Source: Methanolinea sp. UBA275 (lineage in GTDB: Archaea; Halobacteriota; Methanomicrobia; Methanomicrobiales; Methanospirillaceae). From it: a stretch of DNA of 21,438 nucleotides. The notes under the pieces are model-generated. The model worked only from the letters and a program-made list of their open reading frames with translations. It was not told where the DNA came from and searched no databases. The DNA is taken from positions 3,170-24,607 of the forward strand of contig DAWU01000019.1 of the NCBI GenBank assembly GCA_002506105.1, read 5' to 3'. The translations under genes were made by a program, and so were the position numbers. Positions 7,802 through 15,109 of this stretch are shown here, one piece after another; position 1 is the stretch's first letter; every line of letters begins with the position of its first letter.

Positions 7802-8413
7802 ATGAAACGCGGCATTCTTCTTCTCTTTGCACTCTTTATGATCGTAACGGGGAACTCACTGGTCTCAGCAGTACCCTCCCAGGAGGCAATAGAGGCATAC
7901 AACCACGGGGTTGACCTGGCAATCGGGGGTAATTTCTCAGAAGCGCTTGAATCAATCGATCACGCACTTGCCCTCGACCAGAACTTCACCCTGGCATGGA
8001 TCACCAAGGCCGGGATCCTGAATGTGATGGGAGAATTCGACCAGTCGCTTCTCGCATCCGATCAGGCACTCGCCCTTGACCAGGGCCAGGCCGAAGCATG
8101 GACCAATCGTGCAAGTGCCCTTATCTCGTTAGGCCGCGATGAGGAGGCACTCGAAGCAGCAGACAAAGCCATCGAGCTGGATCCAAGGCTCTCAGAGGCA
8201 TGGATGGACAGAGCAACAGCCCTCTCCAATCTTGGCCGGAGCCAGGAGGCAGAGGAAGCAATGCAGATGGCCATGTTTCTCATTGAAGAACCCGGGGCTG
8301 CTACCGTTCCGCCAACCCCCACGGTGAAATCACCATTATACTGGTTTCTCGCCCCCCTTTCACTCGCATCTGTGCTTGGATACTCAATGCTGAGGAGAAG
8401 AAACAGACAATAA
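7802..8413 (+). CDS. Exported TPR-repeat protein with C-terminal anchor
   Basis: 203-aa protein. Residues 1-23 form a signal peptide with a basic start, a Leu/Phe core and an S-x-A end. Four tetratricopeptide repeats follow at 34-residue spacing from about residue 27 to 160; repeats 2-4 show the W..(K/R)A..L..(L/M)G.....L.....AL.L(D) pattern clearly. A short Thr/Pro linker (ATVPPTPTVKS) leads to a hydrophobic segment near 178-196 and a basic tail (RRRNRQ). It should therefore sit outside the cell membrane, held by its C-terminus, as a protein-protein docking scaffold. Partner unknown. It has its own TATA box and follows pyrI after 162 bp, so it is probably a separate unit. Confidence 0.85.
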   Translation: MKRGILLLFALFMIVTGNSLVSAVPSQEAIEAYNHGVDLAIGGNFSEALESIDHALALDQNFTLAWITKAGILNVMGEFDQSLLASDQALALDQGQAEAWTNRASALISLGRDEEALEAADKAIELDPRLSEAWMDRATALSNLGRSQEAEEAMQMAMFLIEEPGAATVPPTPTVKSPLYWFLAPLSLASVLGYSMLRRRNRQ

Positions 8414-8730
8414 TTGTATCAATTGGTGCACAGGGTGGAAAAAACCCTAAACAGCCTATTTTTCGCAATCCGTGAAGTCACGGAATATACGTGAATACCC
8501 ACATCTTCGGGATTTTTCGAGAAAACGATCCAAACAGAAATACTGGTGTTGAAGCAGGCAGGGTTGTTCAGGAGAATCGGGTGTGCAGTGCCCCGTGGTG
8601 AGGCAAGAGTAGAATTGATTAAAAGATGCTGTGAGTATCAACACATACCTTTTCATGATCATTATATGAATTAGGGTGATGCTCCGGGTTCAATCAATGG
8701 GACATTCACGGGACCCGCACGTGCCGGCAC
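8414..8730. other. 317-bp gap between convergent genes
   Basis: No gene is supported here. Visible elements are a small hairpin ccgtg-aagt-cacgg (8470-8483) and a perfect 10-bp palindrome gtgccggcac (8721-8730) that directly abuts the coaD stop codon. A 68-aa minus-strand frame (8456-8662) has no ribosome site and no recognisable domain. A TATA-like cattatatg lies at 8660-8668 with no plus-strand gene after it. Confidence 0.5.
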
Positions 8731-9189
8731 TCACCCGAGCAGCCTGCCATGGATGTCAATCTCTCCGCGGTAGATTCTTGTACTTGAGATCCAGTGCCCA
8801 TCATCCGCAAGCACACACGTGATCTGGTGGATATCAACTTTCTGTCTTCCCTTCTCGTGGCGTATCCGGTTTATCTCCCTGGCGATGGGGAGGGTCTCTT
8901 CACTCACGACCAGCGCATCAAACTCGGCATCGAGTGCCGATCCAAACCGATCATTCAGGGGTTCGATTGACCAGGATGCAGGAAACTGGCACTTCGTGAT
9001 GAAGTCTTCCAGTGACGCTCTTCTCTCGGAAAACGGGCGCACAGGATGGTTCTTCCGTAATACAAAGAGATCCGTGGTCAGGCCTATTGTGACAGACCCC
9101 CTGATTCCCGCCAGTTCAAATGATCTGGCAATAAGCCTCTTGTGGCCGTCGTGGAGGGGATCAAAAGTTCCCCCGACCATAACCTTCAT
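8731..9189 (-). CDS. coaD: Pantetheine-phosphate adenylyltransferase, archaeal type
   Basis: 152-aa enzyme of coenzyme A synthesis: 4'-phosphopantetheine + ATP gives dephospho-CoA + PPi. The nucleotidyltransferase fold opens with VGGTFDPLHDGH (5-16), containing the HxGH motif as HDGH, and ends with ISSTRIYRG, the second ATP-binding motif. The frame extends upstream to 9396, but ATG 9189 starts exactly at the first strand of the fold and gives the normal archaeal length; the longer form would overlap the divergent gene by nearly 200 bp. Only 30 bp separate it from that gene. An AT-rich stretch at 9203-9212 (minus-strand attaaaaaat) could serve as its TATA box, though the spacing to the start is short. 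Confidence 0.92.
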   Translation of the reverse strand: MKVMVGGTFDPLHDGHKRLIARSFELAGIRGSVTIGLTTDLFVLRKNHPVRPFSERRASLEDFITKCQFPASWSIEPLNDRFGSALDAEFDALVVSEETLPIAREINRIRHEKGRQKVDIHQITCVLADDGHWISSTRIYRGEIDIHGRLLG

Positions 9190-9219
9190 CGTGCCTGATA
9201 TTGATTTTTTAATGCTATT

Positions 9220-9711
9220 ATGGCTGTTGGTAGCACTCGGAAAGCACAGGCCTTTGTCGCAGAGAATGCCACGGTACTCGGTGAAGTAGAGATTGGATCT
9301 GATGTGAGTATCTGGTTCGGCGCAGTGATTCGTGGAGACAGGGATCGTATTGTCATCGGAGACCTCTCGAACGTGCAGGATAATGCCGTAATCCATACGA
9401 GCAGGGGATTTCCCGCGCTCATAGGAAGTGAGGTCTCAATAGGACATGGGGCGATCCTCCACGGGTGCACCATCTCCGACCGCGTGCTCGTGGGGATGGG
9501 AGCTATCGTGCTCAACGGTGCCGTGGTTGGGCAGGAAACCCTTCTTGGGGCCGGGTCGGTGGTCACGGAGGGGACGGTTGTCCCACCAGGCTCAGTGGTC
9601 GTGGGGGTACCTGGAAAGGTGATCAAGCAGGTATCGGATGCACAGCGAGAGCACATCATCCAGAACGCGAGGAACTATTGGGACCTTGCGGGGAGATACA
9701 TGCATGCCTGA
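9220..9711 (+). CDS. Gamma-carbonic anhydrase-like hexapeptide protein
   Basis: 163-aa left-handed beta-helix protein built of hexapeptide repeats. The three His that bind the metal in gamma-class carbonic anhydrases are present as H59, H76 and H81, with the 17- and 5-residue spacing of the CamH/YrdA group, and R38, D40 and Q53 match conserved active-site positions. The acidic proton-shuttle loop of Methanosarcina Cam is absent, and there is no signal peptide, so it should be cytoplasmic. Expected reaction: CO2 hydration, or an uncharacterised activity as for many CamH proteins. ATG 9220 is the only start because an in-frame stop lies at 9202. No clear ribosome site is visible. It is the first gene of a four-gene operon and overlaps the next by 8 bp. 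Confidence 0.85.
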   Translation: MAVGSTRKAQAFVAENATVLGEVEIGSDVSIWFGAVIRGDRDRIVIGDLSNVQDNAVIHTSRGFPALIGSEVSIGHGAILHGCTISDRVLVGMGAIVLNGAVVGQETLLGAGSVVTEGTVVPPGSVVVGVPGKVIKQVSDAQREHIIQNARNYWDLAGRYMHA

Positions 9712-10987
9712 TGTCGTTATCATCGGTGCAGGGGTGTCCGGCATCCAGGCCGCCCTCGATCTTGCCAATCACGGCGTGATGGTCCATCTGGTAGAAAAGG
9801 AGCCCTCGATTGGGGGACACATGGCAATGCTCGACAAGACCTTTCCCACGAACGACTGTTCGATGTGCATCCTCTCGCCGAAGATGATGGACGTTCAGCG
9901 CCACCCCCTTATCCACCTGTACACCTGTGCACGCGTGAATGAGATCTCCGGCCCACCGGGCCATTTCCGGGTCACCATAGAGAGACTGCCGAGGTATATC
10001 GACGAGGAGCGGTGCAACGGGTGCGGGGACTGTGTTGAGATTTGCCCCGTTGAGGTATACAATCGCTTTGATGCCGGCATCGGAGTGAGGAAAGCCATCT
10101 ACAAACCCCATTCTCAGGCAGTCCCGGATATCGTCGTGAAGGATCCCGACCACTGCATCGAATGCGGCCTCTGCTATGATGTATGCGGCCTCGAGGCCAT
10201 CCGCAAGGAGGATTCCGGGGAAGAACTCACAGTCGACGCGGTCAGCGTAATCATCGCATCAGGATACGAAGTATTTGATCCAAGATCCAAGGAGCAGTTC
10301 CAGTACCTCCGGATGCCCGATGTGATCACAAGCCTCGAGTTCGAGAGGATGATGAACGCCAGCGGACCCACCGGCGGGAAAATCCGGAGGCTTTCAGACG
10401 GGAAAACACCGCGGTCGATCGTGTTCATCCAGTGTGTCGGGTCGAGGGATATGCAGGGAGGAAAACCCTATTGCTCGGGTGTATGCTGCATGTCTGCGAT
10501 CAAGAATGCCCTCCTGATCCGTGAGAAATACCCTGAAACAGAGGTGACCCTCCTCTATATGGACATCAGGGCTCATGGCAAGGGCTACGAGGAGTATTAC
10601 CAGAGAGCGATCGATGCCGGGATCCGGTTCGTGAGAGGAATCCCTGGAGAAATACTCGAGTGCCGCGATACTCTCTCCATCAGGGTTGAGGATACCGAGA
10701 AGGATGAAATACTGGATCTCCGTCCTGACCTTGTCGTTCTCTCCGTAGGGATCTGGCCTCCTGCTGAGAGTGAAGAGACCGCAAGGATCTTCAGTCTGCC
10801 CCTGGAATCCACAGGCTTTTTAAAACCACTTCACGACAAGATCGAGAACGTGGCAACCGAGCGACCCGGAATCTACCTCGCCGGGACCGCAACACAGCCC
10901 CGGGACATCCCTGACTGTGTCGCCCACGCAGGAGCCGCGGCGATGCGGGCGTTTATTGACGTCACCCGGGAAGGATCGGCCGAATGA
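9704..10987 (+). CDS. Short HdrA-like FAD/Fe-S protein
   Basis: 427-aa relative of the A subunit of CoB-CoM heterodisulfide reductase, which holds FAD and passes electrons between Fe-S clusters. GAGVSGIQAALDL (8-20) is the FAD Rossmann motif; SIGGHMAMLDKTFPTNDCSM at 35-54 and CILSPKMMD carry the HdrA signature. An inserted ferredoxin has C104, C107, C110, C114 and C151, C154, C157, C161 for two [4Fe-4S] clusters. Further Cys are C244 (in CVGSR), C257, C261 and C262. The protein ends just after the FAD domain (IYLAGTATQPRDIPD). It lacks both the N-terminal domain and the C-terminal ferredoxin of full HdrA (about 650 aa). ATG 9704 is chosen for ggggag 8 nt upstream and the family N-terminus. 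No hdrB or hdrC is adjacent; its electron partner is unknown. Confidence 0.85.
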   Translation: MPDVVIIGAGVSGIQAALDLANHGVMVHLVEKEPSIGGHMAMLDKTFPTNDCSMCILSPKMMDVQRHPLIHLYTCARVNEISGPPGHFRVTIERLPRYIDEERCNGCGDCVEICPVEVYNRFDAGIGVRKAIYKPHSQAVPDIVVKDPDHCIECGLCYDVCGLEAIRKEDSGEELTVDAVSVIIASGYEVFDPRSKEQFQYLRMPDVITSLEFERMMNASGPTGGKIRRLSDGKTPRSIVFIQCVGSRDMQGGKPYCSGVCCMSAIKNALLIREKYPETEVTLLYMDIRAHGKGYEEYYQRAIDAGIRFVRGIPGEILECRDTLSIRVEDTEKDEILDLRPDLVVLSVGIWPPAESEETARIFSLPLESTGFLKPLHDKIENVATERPGIYLAGTATQPRDIPDCVAHAGAAAMRAFIDVTREGSAE

Positions 10988-12033
10988 GAGTGTTTGAAAC
11001 AATTGCCTGGGATGAGGATGAGAACGCCGTCACGCTTATCGACCAGACCTGCCTCCCTGCCAAATACCGTCTCGTCCGCTGCCGGAGCGTCGACCGCCTT
11101 ATATCTGCAATTCAGCGTCTTGAAGTGAGAGGTGCCCCGGCACTCGGTGTCGCGGGGGCGTTTGGGGTCGCGCTTGCAAGCAAGACCGTCCGGGAGAAGG
11201 AGCATGCCAGGTTCATGAGCGCACTCAGGGCAGAGGCAGCAAGGATCAGGACTGCACGGCCTACTGCGATCAACCTCTCATGGGGTGTGGATACGGTGAT
11301 GCACGCTGTCGAAGATGCGCATTCCATCTCGGAGGCCAGGCATCACGCATATGATACTGCACACATGGTTGCAGAGGCGGATGCCAGGGCGTGTCATGAC
11401 CTTGGTGGGCACGGCGCCACGCTCATGAAAGAGAAGGTATCAGTTCTGACCCACTGTAATGCAGGGGCGCTCGCCTGCAGTGAATGGGGCACGGCGCTCG
11501 GGGTTGTCAGATCCGCGATCGAAGCCGGGAAGGAGGTTGCTGTGTTCGCATGCGAGACCCGACCCCTCCTCCAGGGGGCCCGCCTCACTGCATGGGAGCT
11601 GCAGAGAGATGGCATTCCCGTCACCGTCATTCCCGACTCCGCAGCGGCATTCCTCATGAAGCAGGGTTCAATCGACATGGTTATCGTCGGTGCTGACCGG
11701 GTTTGCCACGATGCAGTGTTCAACAAGATCGGCACGTACATGCATGCGGTCTGCGCCCGCCACCATGCCATACCGTTCTATGTGGCAGCTCCACTCTCCA
11801 CGTTCGACCCTGTACGTTCGGCAAAGGACGTTATGATCGAGGAACGGGGAAGGGATGAAATCGCAATGTGCGGGAAGACCATCACCGTTCCGGAAGGCGT
11901 GGCGGTGAAGAACTATGCATTTGACGCAACCCCCCATGATCTGGTCACCGCGTTTATCACTGAAACAGGAGTCTTTCCCACACCTCTTGACTGGAAGAAG
12001 ATTGGGAATGCGAAGAAAATGTGGAGTCAATGA
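10984..12033 (+). CDS. mtnA: S-methyl-5-thioribose-1-phosphate isomerase
   Basis: 349-aa member of the eIF2B-like sugar isomerase family that converts 5-methylthioribose-1-phosphate to the ribulose form in methylthioadenosine salvage. Visible motifs are RGAPALG (49-55), THCNAG with catalytic Cys158, ETRPLLQGARLTAWEL (191-206), and GADR with Asp238, the second catalytic residue. The end FDATPHDLVTAFITETGVF is typical of MtnA. It begins inside the stop of the HdrA-like gene (ATGA) and its stop overlaps the next start. A ribose-1,5-bisphosphate isomerase is the main alternative within the family, but the ETRPLLQGARLTAWEL stretch favours MtnA. In methanogens the product may feed a 5'-deoxyadenosine/MTA salvage route. 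Confidence 0.88.
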   Translation: MRVFETIAWDEDENAVTLIDQTCLPAKYRLVRCRSVDRLISAIQRLEVRGAPALGVAGAFGVALASKTVREKEHARFMSALRAEAARIRTARPTAINLSWGVDTVMHAVEDAHSISEARHHAYDTAHMVAEADARACHDLGGHGATLMKEKVSVLTHCNAGALACSEWGTALGVVRSAIEAGKEVAVFACETRPLLQGARLTAWELQRDGIPVTVIPDSAAAFLMKQGSIDMVIVGADRVCHDAVFNKIGTYMHAVCARHHAIPFYVAAPLSTFDPVRSAKDVMIEERGRDEIAMCGKTITVPEGVAVKNYAFDATPHDLVTAFITETGVFPTPLDWKKIGNAKKMWSQ

Positions 12034-12749
12034 AGGGGTGGATGTCTGTGCAGTTTGATCCCACCTTGTGGACGGATATCATTTTTCTCATCGGCGAGAT
12101 CACCATCGTCGCAGTCGTTGGGATCTTCTTTTTTGCGCTCTTCCTTGTCGGCCTCTCTATTTACTCCATAAACACGGGGCGGGTGTATTTTCCCCGGTTT
12201 CTCAAAGCAGGCATGATGCTCGTCGAAGGGCTTGCAAAGTCGCTCTTCCGTTTCTTCGGGCTCGAGGATAGCGAAGTCCAGACATTCTTTATCAGCCTGC
12301 AGAACACGATGAACAAGAAGAGCTTCTCGGATATTCCTATCACGGAAAGGGCAGTGTTCTTTCCCCAGTGTTTACGCTCTTCGCACTGCCCGGCCCATCT
12401 CTCTCCTGAAGGGCTTAAGTGCAAGAGCTGCGGCGACTGCCCGATTGGCTTCTGGAGAAAGGTGCTCGAGCAGATGGGGTACAGGGTGTTTATCGTCCCG
12501 GGCTCTTCCTTCATCAAGCGGATGGTCAGGAAATATCACCCGCGTGCTCTCCTTGGTGTCGGCTGCCTCTCTGAAGTCAAGGAAGGACTTGAAATGGCCG
12601 ATAAAATTGGTGTCGTGGCTATGGGCGTGGTGACACTCAAGGATGGGTGCGTGGAAACTCTCGTCGCCTGGGACCAGGTGATGGAGGTTGCCACACTGGG
12701 AGTGCCACCAGACAATATTCCTCCTGAAGTGAAGGAATTAGCCGGCTGA
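12030..12749 (+). CDS. DUF116 membrane protein with cysteine motif
   Basis: 239-aa protein of the DUF116 family. A long hydrophobic stretch at about 17-46 anchors it in the membrane; the rest is cytoplasmic. The conserved cysteine set is PQCLR with C114, then C120, and C131-x2-C134-x2-C137, followed by GVGCLSEV with another Cys near 184. Such spacing suits an Fe-S cluster or zinc, not yet shown for the family. The start ATG 12030 overlaps the mtnA stop by 4 bp; ATG 12042 is an alternative. It is the last gene of the operon with the gamma-CA-like, HdrA-like and MtnA proteins. A redox link with the HdrA-like protein is inference from position and cysteines only. Confidence 0.82.
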   Translation: MKGWMSVQFDPTLWTDIIFLIGEITIVAVVGIFFFALFLVGLSIYSINTGRVYFPRFLKAGMMLVEGLAKSLFRFFGLEDSEVQTFFISLQNTMNKKSFSDIPITERAVFFPQCLRSSHCPAHLSPEGLKCKSCGDCPIGFWRKVLEQMGYRVFIVPGSSFIKRMVRKYHPRALLGVGCLSEVKEGLEMADKIGVVAMGVVTLKDGCVETLVAWDQVMEVATLGVPPDNIPPEVKELAG

Positions 12750-12780
12750 ATAGTCCGAAAACGGCGTATTTATCTGTTTT

Positions 12781-13614
12781 TTAGAGCAGGAAACCCGCTG
12801 CAAAAAATATGCACAGCGAGCCGAACATGGCATACTTCATGAGTGTGGTCACGCGGGAAGCCCTGACGCAGTCAGCAGTCCGGCATCCGAGGGCTTTTTT
12901 TCCCAACCACACAATAAGCAGATCGATGCACACGATCCCCGCGAGGTAATACCATCCCCACCAGAGAACCGGGATGATACTTGCAATGACCGCACAGAGA
13001 AGAAATCCGAAACCAAGGCAGATCGCCGGGTAGATTCCCATCCGGATAGGGAGCGTATCCGCTCCATGGGCGATATCCCCCTCTACATCCTCTGCATCCT
13101 TCCATATTTCACGCGCAAGCATCCCAAAGAATGTGATCAGTGTTACAGGGATCACCAGAATCAGGCCTTCCGTGCCTGCATACGCCCCTCCAAAGAGGAA
13201 GATGGATCCTGCCAGGTAGGAGATGACCGCATTTCCTGCTCCCGGCGTCCTCTTGAGGGCTGCAGCATACCAGACAAGGAGGATCGAGTTTATGAGAGCA
13301 ATTGCTGTGCAGGTGATGTTGGTAAAAACGGAGAGGCATATCCCCGCCAGGAAGAGGAAAACTGCATAATACAACACTTCCTGCCTGGTGATTGCACCCG
13401 AAGGGATGGGGCGGTCAGGACGGTTGATACGATCGATCTCAATGTCAAAATAATCGTTGATGGCATTTCCCGCACCGGTAACGAGGAAGACTACAAGGAA
13501 GAGGATGACGAGGCCGGGGTTGGGGATGCCTGTTGCCATCAGGTACCCTATAATCCCTGCACACCCTGCAACAATGGCATTGAGGGGACGGATCACGCGA
13601 ATGTACGGATGCAA
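12781..13614 (-). CDS. Digeranylgeranylglyceryl phosphate synthase (UbiA family)
   Basis: 277-aa integral membrane prenyltransferase that adds the second geranylgeranyl chain to geranylgeranylglyceryl phosphate in archaeal lipid synthesis. The first Asp-rich motif is NAINDYFDIEID (50-61), the second KDAEDVEGD (172-180), and about eight membrane spans are visible. Start: the frame is open to TTG 13659, but a TATA box at 13671-13679 puts the transcript start near 13650, downstream of that codon. TTG 13614 then gives the usual HPYIRVIRP N-terminus, with aaggagg in the leader about 17 nt upstream and gagggat closer. It is convergent with the DUF116 gene with 31 bp between. DGGGP synthase fits best; other UbiA substrates cannot be excluded. 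Confidence 0.88.
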   Translation of the reverse strand: MHPYIRVIRPLNAIVAGCAGIIGYLMATGIPNPGLVILFLVVFLVTGAGNAINDYFDIEIDRINRPDRPIPSGAITRQEVLYYAVFLFLAGICLSVFTNITCTAIALINSILLVWYAAALKRTPGAGNAVISYLAGSIFLFGGAYAGTEGLILVIPVTLITFFGMLAREIWKDAEDVEGDIAHGADTLPIRMGIYPAICLGFGFLLCAVIASIIPVLWWGWYYLAGIVCIDLLIVWLGKKALGCRTADCVRASRVTTLMKYAMFGSLCIFFAAGFLL

Positions 13615-13670
13615 CGAAAAAATCCCTCTTTCCTCCTTGAGATTACTCGTTATGTACAAAGACCGTGTGA

Positions 13671-13679
13671 ATTATATAT
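13671..13679 (-). promoter_or_regulatory. TATA box of the DGGGP synthase gene
   Basis: Reads atatataat on the minus strand. Archaeal spacing of about 25 bp places the transcript start near 13650 and so rules against the longer TTG 13659 start of the coding region. Confidence 0.6.
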
Positions 13680-13715
13680 CCACCCCAGGGATTGTAAAAA
13701 TACCAGAAAAGTGAG

Positions 13716-13790
13716 CGGGCGTGGGGGGATTTGAACCCCCGACCTACAGCTTAGGAGGCTGCCGCCCTGTCCTGACTAGGCCACACGCCC
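13716..13790 (-). tRNA. tRNA-Arg (anticodon CCT)
   Basis: The minus strand folds into a full cloverleaf of 75 nt: acceptor GGGCGTG/CACGCCC, D-stem GCCT/GGGC with one U-G pair, anticodon stem GCAGC/GCTGT with loop CTCCTAA (anticodon CCT), and T-arm GGGGG-TTCAAAT-CCCCC. Discriminator base is G. No CCA is encoded and no intron is seen. It reads AGG codons. Base 26 is G, the position modified by Trm1, whose gene lies divergently 59 bp away. Confidence 0.96.
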
Positions 13791-13815
13791 TGCCTATACT
13801 CATTATAGAGGAGAA

Positions 13816-13824
13816 GGTATAAGG
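13816..13824. promoter_or_regulatory. Shared TATA box for tRNA-Arg and trm1
   Basis: ggtataagg reads as a TATA-like box on both strands (minus: ccttatacc). Its centre at about 13820 is about 25 bp from a start near 13795 for tRNA-Arg (5' end 13790) and about 25 bp from a start near 13845 for trm1 (ATG 13850). A perfect palindrome, ggctgt-cga-acagcc (13823-13837), follows on the trm1 side. Spacing fits both genes; function is inferred. Confidence 0.5.
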
Positions 13825-13837
13825 CTGTCGAACAGCC
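13823..13837. repeat. Perfect 6-bp palindrome, possible operator
   Basis: ggctgt (13823-13828) and acagcc (13832-13837) are separated by cga. It lies between the TATA box and the expected transcript start of trm1, where a bound repressor would block transcription. It would not be in the message if trm1 is leaderless, which argues for a DNA site rather than an RNA hairpin. Confidence 0.35.
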
Positions 13838-13849
13838 ACACTTCCAGCA

Positions 13850-14968
13850 ATGGATGTAATTGAGGTAAAAGAGGGAAATACCCGGTTTTTCATCCCCGTA
13901 CAGGATACCTCACACCCTTTCCCCCCGAAAACAGCTCCTGTCTTTTACAATCCAAGGATGGAGATCTCACGGGACGCCACCGTTCTCCTCGTCTCTGTCC
14001 TCAAACCTTCACAGTACCTTGATGCCATGGGAGCATCCGGCATCAGGGGACTCCGGATAGCCTCGGAGTGCGGGATCCCGGTTACCATTAATGACCGAGA
14101 CAGGGAGGCGGTCGCGTTGATCGGACGAAATGCCGAACTCCTGGGGATTCCTATCGAGGTTGTGCACTCGGATACAAACGTCCTCCTCTCCGGGAGGTGT
14201 TTTGAGGCGGTCGACCTCGATCCCTTCGGCTCCCCCGCGGCGTTCGTGGATTCCGGCATCCGTGGAAGCGGCAGGTACCTCTTCGTGACCGCGACAGATA
14301 CCGCACCCCTGTGCGGAGCCCACAGGAATGCAGGAATTCGCCGCTATTTTGCAACTGCGATGAACAATGAATACCATGCTGAGACGGCGCTCCGGATACT
14401 TCTGGGATTCCTCGTCCGTGAAGCAGTGAAATACGACAGGGGGATAGAGCCCCTTTTCTGCTTTTCCCGGGAGCATTTTGTCAGGGTCCATACACGACTG
14501 CACAGGGGTGCTGCGGCCGCAGACCGCTCTGTCGCCCGCATGGGATATGTCATGCAATGCCCGTCATGCCCTTACCGCTCGGAGCAGAAGGCGCTCCTCC
14601 CCGAACCGGATGCCTGTCCCCGATGCAATGCAGGACTCATACCCATAGGGCCACTCTGGACAGGTCCGCTTCAGGACAATGACCTTCTCATGCAGATGGA
14701 ATCGATGCTTCCCTCATATTCGCTAGGAAAGGCATCCCCGCTGCAGTATCTTATATCGATCTGCCGGCAGGAACTCGGGATCTCATACCACTATGATTAC
14801 CACGTCCTTGCACGCCACTTCCGCGTTTCTCCTCCCCCGATTGATGACGTGATTCATATCTTGAACGGGCAGGGATATTCAGCCACGAGAGCCCATTACA
14901 GCGGAACGGCACTCAAGACCGATGCCCCGCTTGAGATCCTTTCTGGGGCTCTTACCAGACGAGTGTAG
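13850..14968 (+). CDS. trm1: tRNA (guanine26-N2)-dimethyltransferase
   Basis: 372-aa enzyme that methylates N2 of G26 in tRNA, using SAM. Family marks in order: FYNPRME (32-38), the SAM-binding stretch YLDAMGASGIRGLR (56-69), catalytic DLDPFGSP (122-129), ATDTAPLCG (148-156), and a zinc-finger-like pair CPSC (237-240) with CPRC (256-259) in the C-terminal part. Length is normal for archaeal Trm1. No ribosome site precedes ATG 13850 and the TATA box lies about 30 bp upstream, so the message is probably leaderless or nearly so. It is divergent from tRNA-Arg, which itself has G26. A short ORF and the DJ-1 gene follow closely. Confidence 0.95.
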   Translation: MDVIEVKEGNTRFFIPVQDTSHPFPPKTAPVFYNPRMEISRDATVLLVSVLKPSQYLDAMGASGIRGLRIASECGIPVTINDRDREAVALIGRNAELLGIPIEVVHSDTNVLLSGRCFEAVDLDPFGSPAAFVDSGIRGSGRYLFVTATDTAPLCGAHRNAGIRRYFATAMNNEYHAETALRILLGFLVREAVKYDRGIEPLFCFSREHFVRVHTRLHRGAAAADRSVARMGYVMQCPSCPYRSEQKALLPEPDACPRCNAGLIPIGPLWTGPLQDNDLLMQMESMLPSYSLGKASPLQYLISICRQELGISYHYDYHVLARHFRVSPPPIDDVIHILNGQGYSATRAHYSGTALKTDAPLEILSGALTRRV

Positions 14969-14988
14969 TCATTCGGAGAGGGTAGTGC

Positions 14989-15105
14989 ATGAATATTGCC
15001 GATAACACCCGCTGTTCCCTCGATTCAGTCCTCACGGACGGTCACATCGCGGGATGCAGGATTGCCATAAAGAATATTCTTATTTCCGGGGAAGGCCCCT
15101 TGTAA
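14989..15105 (+). CDS. Possible 38-aa small protein
   Basis: An ATG at 14989 opens a 39-codon frame ending TAA at 15105, which fills the gap between trm1 (20 nt upstream) and the DJ-1 gene (4 nt downstream). ggagagggt lies 5-14 nt before the ATG as a possible ribosome site. The product begins MNIADNTRCSLDSVL and ends AIKNILISGEGPL, with a mixed hydrophobic/polar pattern, two Cys and no membrane segment. The tight spacing suggests an operon trm1-ORF-DJ-1. No family is recognised. It may be chance, since a 117-bp frame is easily open; a palindrome inside it could instead mark a promoter region for the DJ-1 gene. Confidence 0.35.
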   Translation: MNIADNTRCSLDSVLTDGHIAGCRIAIKNILISGEGPL

Positions 15106-15109
15106 TTTT

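Noticed and set aside
8456..8662. 68-aa minus-strand frame in the gap before coaD
   Set aside because: No ribosome site or domain; the Cys- and Arg-rich product looks like chance coding, though a decayed gene cannot be excluded.
13066..13734. 222-aa plus-strand frame opposite the DGGGP synthase
   Set aside because: Antisense to a well supported membrane enzyme, with charged, low-complexity composition, and it runs into the tRNA-Arg gene.
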